DNA of 64,000 bases from Sabellastarte sp. h YS-2021 (Eukaryota > Annelida > Polychaeta > Sabellida > Sabellidae): assembly GCA_964017235.1 (NCBI GenBank), contig OZ024929.1, positions 156,535,609 through 156,599,608 on the forward strand, read 5' to 3'. Numbering within the stretch: position 1 is the stretch's first letter; each line of letters begins with the position of its first letter. Shown piece by piece: positions 1 through 11,464 of this stretch. The notes beneath the pieces were generated by a model. That model was not told the DNA's origin. It searched no databases and was given only the letters and a program-made list of their open reading frames with translations. A program made the translations under genes and the position numbers.

Positions 1-347
1 ACTAATGCAAAATCATTATTACCCGCACCCCCTGAAGGGGGTCTGGGTCATATTTTTATACACAATATGTGGGGTCCGTTGGTCGGGCCTAAAAGATGGC
101 CTGGACACAGATACTGATCATGAATCCAGAATTGCTTTTCTGATTTTTGCATTATCTGCATGCAGAGATCAGAAAATATTCATGAGATCAGGGTCATATT
201 ATAACACTACATGGGATCTCCCCATGCATTGGTAATCATTCAAGTTGATATGGATCTAGAACACATGTTGTTCATCATTATTATATTGCAGAGTGTACAT
301 GATTGTCAGATTATTGTTTAAAATTCAAGTCTAAAATCATAATAATA
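1..347. other. No recognisable feature
   Basis: A+T-rich sequence with only short chance open frames. I see no domain, splice-flanked exon, RNA gene or repeat structure here. Confidence 0.5.
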
Positions 348-540
348 AGCTGGGCTTAAGTAATTTTGTTCACCAACAGTAATATCGTTGGACAACATCT
401 GATTCAACAAAATTAGTGACATCAGGCATTAAATAACTTGTGTTTTCCAAGGTAAGTATCATTTAATAACATCTGACACAACTACTAGTACTTGAGAGCA
501 ATGCTTAAGTGCTTGTTCTCCAACAATATCTTAAACTAGA

Positions 541-1353
541 GAAAGCAAAATTGACAGGCCAGGGAGTCCCTTATGCAAAAATTTCCCACCCAGTTTCTTG
601 GGAATTCTATCTCCCCTACCAATGAAGTTAAGAATTTAGGTGTTACTTTTGATTTTGGAAACACCTTTGTCAGTCGTATAACCAAGGTTTGTTGTGCCTG
701 CTACTATCATCTCAAAGATTTCAGACACATTCATAAATTCCTCAGTGTGGAGACTATAGCCCTGCTGGCAAACTCAATGATCAATAGTCGAATTGACTAC
801 TACAATTCCCTACTTTATGGTGTGAATAACTTTAACATGGCTAAACTCCAAAAGATTCAAAATGCCCTTTGTAGAATTGTTCTCAGACTTTATAAAACAA
901 GCCATGTTACTTCCTATCTGCAAAAACTACACTGGCTCCCCATTTCATACCGTATTTTATTCAAATATAATCTTATTACATTCAAGGCTATCAAATTCTC
1001 CCAACCCACATACTTATCATCCTTAATCAAAACCAGTAGCCTTACTCGTGGACATCGGCTTTCTCTTTCTCCAGTTCGTCCCAAGAAGGCCATTAGTAGG
1101 CGCGGTTTTGCAATGGCTTCTCCCACTGAATGGAACAGACTCCCACAATCGGTCCGATCACAGAACACAATAATGGGGTTTCAAAGCCAGTTAGAAACCT
1201 ATTTGTTTATACTTGAATACCCTCCACCATAGTATATCTCCCCTTGAATTTTGACCCGGCATGTCCCTCATCTTTCCCTTTTTGCCTCAAGCGCATTAGA
1301 GGATGTTGGGTCAATTTTGCACTGTATAAATGTTTCTATTCTATTCTATTCTA
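541..1353 (+). mobile_element. 5'-truncated CR1/L2-type LINE, 3' end
   Basis: Only the 3' part of a non-LTR retrotransposon is present: the region after the reverse transcriptase palm, a short 3' UTR and a terminal TTCTA microsatellite at 1332-1353. Ending in a short tandem repeat rather than poly(A) is usual for the L2/CR1 group. The 5' truncation is normal for target-primed insertions. It sits inside a minisatellite. Confidence 0.75.
573..1232 (+). CDS. LINE ORF2 C-terminal fragment (219 codons)
   Basis: The frame is open from ATG 573 to a stop at 1230-1232. It shows the conserved tail of CR1/L2-type ORF2 proteins: NLGV near residue 22, then RIDYYNSLLYG, KLQKIQNA and LQKLHWLPI in order, and a final FRSQLETYLF-like segment (here FQSQLETYLFI). 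No catalytic YADD box or endonuclease is present, so the fragment cannot be active alone. The ATG is simply the first Met after truncation, not a true start. It carries no internal stop, which suggests a fairly recent insertion. Identification rests on family motifs known for this LINE group; the exact clade is uncertain. Confidence 0.8.
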   Translation: MQKFPTQFLGNSISPTNEVKNLGVTFDFGNTFVSRITKVCCACYYHLKDFRHIHKFLSVETIALLANSMINSRIDYYNSLLYGVNNFNMAKLQKIQNALCRIVLRLYKTSHVTSYLQKLHWLPISYRILFKYNLITFKAIKFSQPTYLSSLIKTSSLTRGHRLSLSPVRPKKAISRRGFAMASPTEWNRLPQSVRSQNTIMGFQSQLETYLFILEYPPP

Positions 1354-1520
1354 ATATTATTTGATAATATCTGATCCAATAAATAAATGAAACCAGGCCT
1401 TAAATAACATTTGCCCTCCAACAGTGACATTGTTTAATGTCACCTGTTCCAACAAATAAGTGAGACCAAGGCTTAAATAAGTTTGTTCTCCAACATAAGT
1501 ATCATTTAATAACTTCTAAC

Positions 1521-2370
1521 CATTCTTTATCTCTTTTGTACATGCATATTTGTTTCAACAACAGGTAAATGTTTTTACAGGTATTATACAAATTTATGAC
1601 ACATTGTGAAAGGTTGCAAGTATCATTATCAGCTCCTCTATATTTAAGTGGAGCCAGACGTCTTTGTGAAAACTCTGTCATTAGGTATACTGGTGTTTTT
1701 CTTGCCATTTATGCGCCTTATTTGTGTAATTATATCACTTTAGATTAGACATGTCCGTGGTTTGTCAGAAATAACAAGTTCAAAGGTACAGGCAAAAAAA
1801 ATTACATACCATAATCATTATAATTGTAAAACAGTTTTATTTTTTTATATCTTGGCCTAATTAAGTAAAATGACAAAAGCAAAAATGTAATTATTTAACA
1901 TTTATACATGCATCATACCTTATAGCAAGTTTATCATAGTTACTTATTCAGTTAGCATCTTTATTGTAACCCTGTTTCCAAATGCACGCCATAGTGTTTA
2001 CCCCAAGCACAAGGCAGACCAAAGTCTGGAAACATTCTGAATTCTGACACACGGTGAAGGCAGATACCAAAATTTTAAAATGTTACAAATAATCATAGCA
2101 AAACTTAGACCCTTGAAAAGTTTATGGAACCATTGTTGCATATTGTCACTTTCAATTTGATATGGTACTATGCCGATGCTCTTGTGTGCAATATTTGAAC
2201 TTTCTAGTGATACTTCACATAAAATCAATGTTTTCATTGTGATCTCACAGATTAAAGTATAAAGATTTTAGTGTTCCCCTCTCGAAGATAGATACAATTA
2301 ATACTATTTATTATGAGGTTCATTTCGGAAATACATGAACCCTCTGACAATTTCAATTTTAGTGTAGCCT
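1521..2370. other. No recognisable feature
   Basis: A+T-rich sequence with several short unrelated open frames and no motif or repeat that I recognise. Confidence 0.45.
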
Positions 2371-2374
2371 GACC

Positions 2375-2515
2375 ATTTACAGACTGCATACTAAAGCCAA
2401 GCAGCATTAGGCTTGGTTAAGTACTTGGATGGGTGACCTACTGAGTTCTGGTTCAGGTATAGGCAGATACATAGTGACTTGAATGACGGGGTCCTGTCGC
2501 AATATAACTGAAACA
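2375..2515 (+). mobile_element. 5S rRNA-derived SINE
   Basis: The segment holds the 5S rRNA internal promoter region: AAGCCAAGCAGC (box A part), then GTTAAGTACTTGGATGGGTG (box C part), then a GAGTTCTGGTTCAGGTAT stretch corresponding to the 5S 3' half. A non-5S body follows (GTCCTGTCGCAATATAACTG) and an A-rich end. Relatives lie at 6935-7075 on the minus strand and at 56836-56935. It is too diverged and incomplete for a working 5S gene, so it is read as a SINE3-like retroposon. Confidence 0.7.
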
Positions 2516-2529
2516 AGGTACAAGGTGCA

Positions 2530-4355
2530 ATGTTAAATCAGTTAATAAATAAAGAATATTATTTGATGAAATATGTGATTTCTCCGAACTATTCTCAGTT
2601 ATTTGAGCTAGGGGAATATTGCAAAATCAACCCAGGTATACTTTGTATCTTTTTTGTTAACTTTGCATCTAAAATGTGTACTTACATTTCATTTATTTTA
2701 TTAGAGTGGCATGTATTATACTATTACAAAATAAAATACACGGCATAGAACTGTAAATACCCATCCCTCTTTTGGGTTTATCAGTCACTTTAAGAAATAA
2801 ACTAATAACATATGTGGTTTGATTAGTGGAAACTGTAAGTCAAATCTACAGAACACACAATCATGATCGCCTAAAAACATTAGTCTTCAATGTTCAAAGA
2901 ATAAGTAATATTTAAATGGTGCACTAATCATGTATATAATTGCTTTGTAACTCGAACATCTAGGCCAAAACAAATTACGTTCTTGTTTAAATTTAGATAC
3001 AACAGCACTTCCCCTGATCCCCTGGCCTTGTTGAAGGCTCATCTTTGCAGTTAGGGAAAGTTTTCTAAGCTAAGAGAAAGATCTCTGTTTGATACAGTTC
3101 TATCTCTTAAGATGTATGAGTGCTTTATAAATACCAAAGATATCATGCAAATCTGAGCCTTAAGCAAGGCTACTGATCCCCCTGCAGCATTTAGTGCTTC
3201 AGCTCACTTTTAAAAGTTAAGCAATTCGTCAAATATGATACATAAAGCATCTATAGTAGTCAAAAATCTCAAGATTGTTACAGCCCACCTTCATATAAAA
3301 TTTCTTTTGCTGCTAAAATGTTCTTTTTTTCTATATTTCATTATTTATCTTCATTTACTACTTAATACACCAACCATTTACATAGTGTAACAGACGTTGA
3401 AGATTTTATTCACTTTCAATGAACAAAATGTTTGTATAATGTTTTCTATTGTTTGTGTTTCGTGTAATCTATACAGTGAGTCTAAGCATTCAGAATGTAA
3501 TATCAGCGTTGTAATACAATCCATATGTTATAATTTTTATTTTATTCATTATAATAAGTTTCTTCTTTACTTAATGGAGGGAATAAGTCTGCCAAAGTCA
3601 ACTAAAAACAAAAACTAATACAAAAACCAATGAAAAACTCTTTATGTCTGCATCAACTGATCGTCTACTAAAGCAATATGAAATTATTATAAAGACATAA
3701 TAACATTCCTTAACTTGGTGAATGATGTAAGAATTACGTTTTGCAAACTTCAGCCTTATAAATTTTAAATGCCACGAAATTGCCTTCTGTGAAGAAATGT
3801 ACACCGTCTCCTACTTCTGAATCATTATCTTTAACTTATCTTTATTTAAACTGAGCAATTCTAAACCCATCTGAACCATTCTAAACCATGAGGAAAGTCA
3901 GCAATAATTTATCCTAAACAAAACAAACACCCTGTAATCAACTGATCTCCATACATTGCAGACAAAGCTACATGGCCATTTAGTCTCTCTGTGATTTAGT
4001 GCACAATATATCTGTCAAGTTCCATGTCAAAAAGCATGCTTTATAAGAAATGACAGGGCAAGACACACTTGCAGATATGACAATCGTAAATTTATATTTA
4101 AATATCAGGCAGTTGTGCATGCACCAATTTGTAATATATGTACTGCTCATCATGAATTATATTGATTCACTAAAAATTTGGGTACTGAAACTGGAAAAGC
4201 TCTAGTGACCTTAATTTTAATCGCAATATCGCTATCACTCAAATGACAGTAATTAAAATTTAATTTGGTTACAAATGCATTTAACGGTATCTGATTTTAA
4301 TAGTAGGCTACAACTATACAAACTAATTAAACTAAAAATAAAATAAACCCCGTAT
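2530..4355. other. No recognisable feature
   Basis: A+T-rich non-coding sequence. The longest frames are about 70 codons and low-complexity. No splice-flanked conserved exon was found on either strand. Confidence 0.45.
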
Positions 4356-4361
4356 ATAGGT

Positions 4362-4969
4362 GTAAGGACGGTTGCCCACAGGACGTTTGCCCACACAGAC
4401 TCATGCCCACAGGGCCTTTGCCCACAGCAAATTTTACGGGGTAGGACATTTACCCACAATACTAATAAAACAAGGTCTCCAATATCTTTGGCGTTTTTAT
4501 TACATTACATTAATCTACAACTTTTAGATCAAATTTTGGTTTGATCTATTTTACGACTTTGTGACCTGAGCAGATATCTAAGGCAATACTAATTGTAATA
4601 ATAAAAAGGAACCTTTTGGTGAAAAGCAATTACTGCTGTTTTAAATCTATATATCTCAAGAAGTTATTTAAACAATGTTTAAATGTTACAAAAGAAACAT
4701 ATAAGGCTAAAGGGATGTGTTTTGTCAAGTGCATTTTATACTTGGTCTCTTCTAAAACTGAAAACTTTTAAAGCAGTTTTTGACAGTAATTGTACTAAAA
4801 CCAACTTAGTTTTGCACTAGACAAAGTTTGTACATTCATAAAATTATTTATTAGTATTGTGGGCAAACGTCCTACCCCTTAAAATTTGCTGTGGGCAAAG
4901 GTCCCTGTAGGCAAAGTTCCCGTGGGCACAGGTCTATGTGGGTAAAGGTCCAGTGGGCAAACGTCCCGG
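4362..4969. mobile_element. Foldback element with about 110-bp inverted arms
   Basis: The left arm (about 4362-4469) and right arm (about 4848-4969) are inverted copies. Each is built from short degenerate tandem units containing TTTGCCCACA (left) or TGTGGGCAAA (right). The inner arm ends CAATACTAATAAA and TTTATTAGTATTG match exactly in reverse complement. The 380 bp between the arms shows no coding frame. This is a non-autonomous foldback or long-TIR DNA element. No confident target-site duplication was found. Confidence 0.65.
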
Positions 4970-6000
4970 ATTCCCGTGCATAAGACATCCAAAATGCATT
5001 ATACTCTGTTCACACGTCTCCGATTGTTGTATTTGCTTTAGATTGCCTCCAGTTGAACAGGACCCACAAGTTGAGGCAGACGGAGGTGGGTGAGGAGGCC
5101 CGTAATCCATATGTTACTTATTTTAATATGTGACTCCTTTATAGAAACTGAAACAATGTAGATTTCACATGATCCCAGAATATATCACTGATACTTAAAC
5201 TTCCCAAAATACCAGAAATCTTGGAAATATCACCTTCATAGGACCACTGCCCTATTTTAATTTTTTTCCATACTGGTTTTGAACAGGTTAAAATATCCAG
5301 ATCAGTTTATGTTACCGATCCAATAACATGAACTTTATAAAATGATGTGACAAGGTGTAAGCTTTCAAACACTAATTTTCAAACATGACTACATTGTGGA
5401 ACATAATCCGAAGAGTGTGAATGCACCAAAATTTTGTCACCAGTAACTTGAGTTAAAGATGAACTTATAAACTATAATCTCCCTGTTCAGAAAACCCACT
5501 GGCATAATTTGCAGATTGGAAACACAAAAGGTAATTTCCATAATAACTAGTTCCTAGGCTTAAGTTACATAAAGCCCATTGTTCTGGGTGCATTATTATT
5601 GTTATTAGTTATTCCTGTACTACCCTGTATGTCTGTACCTTTCTAGACACTCACACCCATCTTGACAAATTAGCAATTATTGGTAAAACAACAGAGACGC
5701 TTCACTGGAAATAATTAGAAAGGTGATCATCTCAATAAATATCAATTCTCCTCACTTAGAATGTTACTTAAAAGTAAACATTTCAGTTTTATTTAATAGT
5801 TTCATTACTGCATCTACTTTACTACTTTACATACCAAGTCAAATCTACAGTATGATTTGTCCAGAAACACCTGCGGGAGAGGGGAGGGGTTATGCTGGAA
5901 GTCATGGACAAAAAGAAGGGTCTGATTGTTCTTTTCAAAGTCCAAGGGCAAGGCATTTTAAAAACATAAGAAACAAATTGAAAAAGATTAACTGAAATGG
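4970..6000. other. No recognisable feature
   Basis: Non-coding A+T-rich sequence. The 90-codon plus-strand frame at 5723-5995 has no recognisable domain and is judged accidental. Confidence 0.4.
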
Positions 6001-6002
6001 GA

Positions 6003-6360
6003 ATGGTTAAACAAAAATATTTACTGGAATTGTGACATGTAGGGCAGAAACAGTTACTTGAAATGGTAAAGGGAAGAGAGAAACATTTACTGAAACGGTA
6101 AAGGAAAGGAAAACATATTTACTGAAATGGTAAAGGGAATAAAGAAACATTTACTGAAACGGTAAAGGGAAGAATTTTCCGAAGAAAGACATATTTAATG
6201 AAATAGCAAAGACACCACAGACGCATTTATTAAAATTGTTAAAAGCATGAGAGAAGTACTTACTGAAATGTTTCACAGAAGTGACATTTATTGAAATTGT
6301 GACAGTAACAGATTACACACAAGTGACATTTATTGAAATTGCGACAGTAACAGATTACAT
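6003..6360. repeat. Two short minisatellites
   Basis: At about 6035-6160 a unit of about 40-45 bp with ACATTTACTGAAA and GGTAAAGG is repeated roughly four times. At 6281-6358 a unit of about 46 bp with GTGACATTTATTGAAATTG and GACAGTAACAGATTACA occurs twice. Both are tandem and diverged. Confidence 0.6.
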
Positions 6361-6934
6361 TCCTTTTAAAATGGCCAACAGAGGACATCCAGAATGTAAC
6401 ATGTGTTACCAGTTATTTCATGTGTTCACCGAATTGTTCATAGTTACCAGATGAAACAGGACCTGGCTAGAATATATCCTCATATTCTTAGAAGATATTC
6501 TCAGTTTCAACTGTATTGAAATTGTGCTTTACTAAAGTAAACATTTCTGAGATTTCATTTCACGTAATCATTGAATTATTTGGAAATAAATGAGAAACTG
6601 AAAAAAACCAAAACATAAAATGACAAATTGTCATATTACTGAACCCCTAAAATTCACTGAGTTGTTGCATACATTATTATTATAGTTTACATATTGTTAA
6701 ATATCCCACCATTTCATTTCTCAAATTTTGTTGATTAAGATAGGATTAATTGCCAAGATTTACAATGATTGAGAAAGGAAACATAGACAGAGATATATTA
6801 ATTATAAGTAGGTGCATAAATCTGGAAAATAATCTTAGAGACAACAAGGCCAGAAGCTGTTTTGGTCCCCTAGTGGAAGCGAAAAGCCATCAGAGACATG
6901 AGTAGTGCAATAGAATTAACGAAAGTCTGGTGAC

Positions 6935-7075
6935 ACAAAAAAATTCCAACACAGACACATCCCACAGCTGGTCTAGAACTCAGACGGTCACCCATCCAAG
7001 TACAAACGTAGCCCATTGCTGCTTAACTACAGTGAGCAGACAAATACTCATCACACTGCACCACAATTCATGAAA
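6935..7075 (-). mobile_element. 5S rRNA-derived SINE, minus strand
   Basis: Reading the minus strand, AGTTAAGCAGCAATGGGCTA is followed by TTTGTACTTGGATGGGTGAC and CTGAGTTCTAGACCAG, the same layout as the copies at 2375 and 56836. It is closest to the 56836 copy. It is partial and not a functional 5S gene. Confidence 0.65.
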
Positions 7076-7216
7076 GTCCGGAGACAAAAAAAAATGAAAA
7101 AAAAAGTGATTTCTAGAAGAACGAGCTCTACCGAGGCTTGCGCTTAAAAATTGAAAAAATAAGTTTAATGAAAAACCGACATTTTAGACAATCTTCTCTG
7201 TTCATTAAGATCTTAC

Positions 7217-7385
7217 CTGGATTTCTGCGCTGGACATTTGATAAATCCACATTATGATTCTCTGCTATGAGGGGTACTTCATCTTCAGAATAAGTGCTAT
7301 CCAGACACACAACAATCCACAGTGCCAACAATAGTAAACTCCAACTGTCTGTACAGTGCCAGTAAGATCCTAGTCTGTTACACAT
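7217..7385 (-). CDS. Putative first coding exon with signal peptide
   Basis: On the minus strand an ATG at 7385 opens a frame whose residues 14-30 form a hydrophobic stretch (SWSLLLLALWIVVCL), followed by a small-residue STYS site: a classic secretory signal or N-terminal anchor. The rest is acidic and hydrophilic (SEDEVPLIAENHN). The frame reaches AAATCCAG followed by GTAAGA, a good splice donor, giving 56 codons plus one base (phase 1). I do not recognise the family, and no downstream exon was found between 7216 and 1, so the gene, if real, continues beyond the window. The alternative is a chance hydrophobic frame beside a chance donor. Confidence 0.35.
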
Positions 7386-7399
7386 GTTTATCAAATAAG

Positions 7400-9870
7400 A
7401 TATATACTACTGAACTCTCGTGAGAGGAATGGATGTTATCAAGTCATCTTGAACCCAATAGACCTTGCCTTAAACCAGCTAAACAGTCTAAAACTTGATT
7501 AAAATAAAAATTTCGTTTATTTATTAATATAATTAAAATGGCCTAAATTATGACCATCTACTGAGGCATAATAGGTATGGGTTTAACATTTAATATAACC
7601 CAAGATTTGTGAACACAGAAACTTAATTCAGCCAGTATTCCCAGTTCTGTTTATGTATGGAGTAATGATTTTAATTTTTGTAGACAATTGTTAAATAAAA
7701 TTGTTAAATAAAATAAAACACACAATCATTAAAATCCGCGGTAAAACCAAATCATCATCATCTGGCTTCAAATCGTAAATGCTTTTATTTGCTATAAAAC
7801 GAAATCTGAATAAAATTAACTAATTTAACCATCCGATGAATCTTCACTAAATCTATTGAACAACTCTCTCCATATTCAACTAATATAAACCTTCTAACAT
7901 CCTTTCTTCAATTCTATCCACTTATTTCAGCATTTAAATCCAGTTCATATACCATTCTGATATGTTGTAGCCGTCCTTTTGATAGACTGACATGCTTTCA
8001 CGACACATTTCCTAGACTCTTATAGGAAACAGCCAGTGACAAAATCTCCCCCTCATCCCCTCCATATAGATATCCCTATATGTTTGTTTTGACAGGTAAT
8101 AGTACATGTAGTATTTATGCATAATTTTCCAAAGTGGTTATCTTAAAAAGTCCAGTAATCTAACTCTGGTGAAAAGAAAATAAAGGCTTAAAGTAGAGTT
8201 TTTTTGTTCAAATGTGACACCAGACAACTATAGGTGCTATTCATTCGCCTTGTTTATCTATCCCATTTCATTGCAACTTGCATGCTATTATGTTTGTTAG
8301 TTGTCGCCCCATTTCCTTAAACATCCTTATTTTATTAATCTGCGTAGTTTCGTGGTCTCGGTTTTTATGTGAAATGTACCCTTGTCTCGAGCGGACGTCA
8401 GAAGTGTTCATAATTTGGATCTGTGTCTGAGTAGAAGCCCTTGAAAGGTGTTATGTAAGGACCAGATTACCTTTTGGACAATGAAAACCCAATTTTTCCA
8501 AAGCATCTTTAAATGTCTTTATTTTTATTTTTAAAAATTCCTGTCGCCATTTACTGCTGAATATAGGGATGTTTTATTGTGTCCCCCCAGAAACAGGATT
8601 AATAAACCACATTGCTGTAAAGTTTATTACATGATTTAGTTTATAAAGGTCATAGACCTTTTAATAGATTTAAGAGGTTTATATGATATTATTCCAATAC
8701 AAATATTAGTTAAGGCTTCAGGCCGTTTTTTCTCTTTCTAAAAATCTAGACAACATGCAAATTGAGTTAAAATATTCACCTAAATTTGAAACTTGAATAC
8801 ACATTTACAGAATTCTTGAGATAATGTTATAAAATTAAGTAGTTTGAAAACTCACACAAAATTTTACCCAAGAAATTTGTTTAGACTTCCTCTGGTGTTT
8901 TGTGTTTTTTCTTTTCCTTCACATGATTAAGTTCAGATTATCACTTTTCCAAGCTTGTTGTTTTATTATTTTAATGAGAACATCACGTGTGCACTTGTAT
9001 CAATCTATCATGTTTTTCTGTAACATCCAATTTGTACATTTTGCAGTTCCTGCGGGGACAATTCTTTGTATTCCTATGAATGTACAGTAACATCGAGATA
9101 CATAAACTGCAGTTTAATTTGCATAAAACTTAGGGACATCCTAGACTCTGACACAAGAATTCTGAACAGTTAACATTAGCTTAAAATTAAGATGTAAATG
9201 TTGTGGTGACCTTAAGTTTCAGGCTAAGTAGTATAAAATAAGTTTTTAAATAAGTTTAAAAATTGCTAGTTAAAGATTGTGATGAATATCATTTAAGGAG
9301 TTTTAGTCAAATGTTAATCTGGATTACTTTTCACTGTTTGCTCGTTCTACAACTGTACACTGAAATATGTGTTAATAACTATTCAGACCTAATTGAAATC
9401 ACGGATTTTTATGAAACTGAAGTCAAGAAGAAAATCATGACCAACTGTATGTTATCATAAAAAGCAACTGACAATCCCTAAAGAAAACAAATAACAATAA
9501 TTATGAGGTTATCATAGCATTATAATTTTAATCATATTGACACAATTTAAAAAGCTTTTCACTTAGATAAACAGAAGGGAATGCAACACATGACTTTGTT
9601 GACATACAAAAACTTTTACACGTAAACCATGCAAAAAAGATAACAATTAAATCATAGCAAGCATGCAATTACTTACTGAAACAGTTTTGCTACATTGCAG
9701 GATGAATCGAAGCAATAAGGTTGCCCCTGTCAACAGTGAATAGGCTTTCTAATCTACAGAAGGTGTTAATAATGTTTCTTTTTCATAACATTTGGTTTAT
9801 GTGAGTACAGACAGCTAGTTTCAAATTCTTAAATATGACTTCAGGTTATTCAGTGTATTACGACGCAAGG
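7400..9870. other. No recognisable feature
   Basis: Long A+T-rich stretch without a supportable gene, RNA or repeat. If the exon at 7385 is real, its promoter would lie at the left end of this stretch, but no clear TATA or initiator stands out. Confidence 0.4.
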
Positions 9871-9879
9871 CTACCCAAA

Positions 9880-10389
9880 TGGGCTGTTCCATATATCCAT
9901 GAGTGGGTTATAGACCAATTGGATGAAATAAGTGGACTTTTCCATTAATCCGAGTGGGTCATAAACCTATCTCCTGATTTCGAAAGTTGTCCATTCAGGA
10001 GGTCAATCTTTCATTGGGAACACTCAAAAACCACAATGAGAAGATTCAGGGCTGACTTGAAACCAGCAGCTTTGGAGCAGAAATGTGTGTTAGCATTCGT
10101 TCTGTTAGAAAATATTGCAAACTATCACAGAACCTTATCAGATCTTGGATTTGGGAAGCCAATCACAAACCTATCTGAAAGCTATCTTTCGTAATGCAAT
10201 CTTTTCTATCTTAAGGCGAGCTTAGTTTTTGTTTTGGCCTCTGTGTATGGTTCATAACCCATTCAGGGGGAATTGGGAGCCAATAGGAAGGTTTTTAGGA
10301 ACCAATCAAATGAATATAAAACTTTCACAACATTTTGAAAGGTTTTTAGGCCCACTGTAACACCCCACTCGGCATAATGGAACAGACCA
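9880..10389. mobile_element. MITE-like element with imperfect terminal inverted repeats
   Basis: The left end GGGCTGTTCCATATATCCAT plus GAGTGGGTT is matched in inverted form at the right end, where the reverse complement reads TGGTCTGTTCCATTATGCCG then AGTGGGGTG. A third related segment, TTTTCCATTAATCCGAGTGG, lies inside near 9939. The element is about 510 bp and has no coding frame. No clear target-site duplication is visible, so the superfamily is left open. Confidence 0.5.
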
Positions 10390-10394
10390 CTAAA

Positions 10395-11330
10395 ACCATT
10401 CACGATCCACACAAGAATGTCACTCAGGATTTGACAGGCTGAAAAACTGCTTAGATGACATCAAAAAGTGACTTTCTGCAAACAAGCTTAAGCTTCATAC
10501 TGATAAGACAGAATTTATTATGTTTTGCTCAAGGACTGTGCAAAACTCAACAAAATTTTTCCAGTTAATACACTATTCGAAATTCCAAATATGTATTTGG
10601 AATTCCAAATATATGACTGGTCCCACCAAAACCTTGGTGTTTGGTTCAACTCAGACTTTTTTCTTGTCTTGCCGTGTCAGGAATACCTGTAAGGCTTGTT
10701 TTGTTCACATTAGGGATCTTAGTGACTCAGTGGGTATCTCATGCATGATACTAGTCTTTTGGCTGCAACTACTTTGGTTGGAAGTCATCTTTACAACTGT
10801 AATTCCTTGTTTAGAGGTTTCGCTGTTCTTGATCTTCATAGACTCTGGTGAGTCCAGAACAGTCTTTCTAGAATTGTTGTCAATGCCACCAAATATTCAC
10901 ATATCACTCCTGTAAGAAAGTCTCTTCATTCATTACCTATCAAGTATCACTCTGTTTTCAAGATGATCCTATTGGTATACAAGTTTCTACAAAGTGGTTA
11001 TCCTAAATACTTTGAACCTTTCCTTAAACCCAGACATAGTGTGTACAGAACTCGTAGAAGTCTATCTGATGGTTTGCTGCTTGAGGTCCCACAGATTACA
11101 TCAATATTTAAATCTAAAAAGCATCTTGGTCTCAGCTTTGCAAATGATTCCCCAAGGATTCGAAATGATCTGCCTGATGATGCACACTCAGCCAAATCTC
11201 TCTCTTCATTCAAGAACAAGTTGAAAACGACTGTGACCTACACATTCTCATTGTTACTGACTGTTTGGCTACTGAGAGACGTGTGTCACTGTTTTGTAGA
11301 GGTTTTTAGTTTTTTAAATATCATATAATA
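10395..11330 (+). pseudogene. Degraded L2/Rex-like LINE ORF2, reverse transcriptase end and C-terminus
   Basis: Across three frames the translation follows one LINE ORF2. It runs through the segment after the palm (LSANKLKLHTDKTEFIMF, near 10460-10520), RVRNTCKACFVHIRDL (10672-10730), VQNSLSRIV-like and YSHITPVRKSLHSLPIKYHS (10890-10955). It ends with LLVYKFLQSGYPKYFEPF and YRTRRSLSDGLLLEVP in the open frame 10963-11328. Several frameshifts and stops break it. The last 60 residues match the LINE at 39970-40764 almost position by position, so both belong to one family. The palm and endonuclease are absent. It abuts the MITE at its 5' side. Confidence 0.75.
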
Positions 11331-11464
11331 CTTGAGCTTAAGGCAAATTTTACAGTTGGGAGACACATTTTACTTTTTTACTTTTTTTATTGCTATTGAC
11401 TGGAGTTATGAGGAAAGAGAAAGGAGGGAAGAGAGGAAAGAAGAAGATGGATGAGAGGTAAGAG

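Larger units (their letters stand above)
348..1520. repeat. Minisatellite of about 70-75 bp units, split by a LINE
   Basis: Diverged direct copies of a unit containing TTAAATAA, TTGTTCTCCAACA and AACATCTGAT lie at about 348-540 and again at 1354-1520. The LINE tail at 541-1353 interrupts the array. The flanks read CCAACAATAT on the left and AATATTATTTGATAA on the right, so a short AATAT target duplication is plausible. This shows directly that the array predates the LINE. Confidence 0.6.

Noticed and set aside
2395..2470. Functional 5S rRNA gene
   Set aside because: Only part of the 5S sequence is kept, with many changes and a foreign tail; the other copies are similarly partial.
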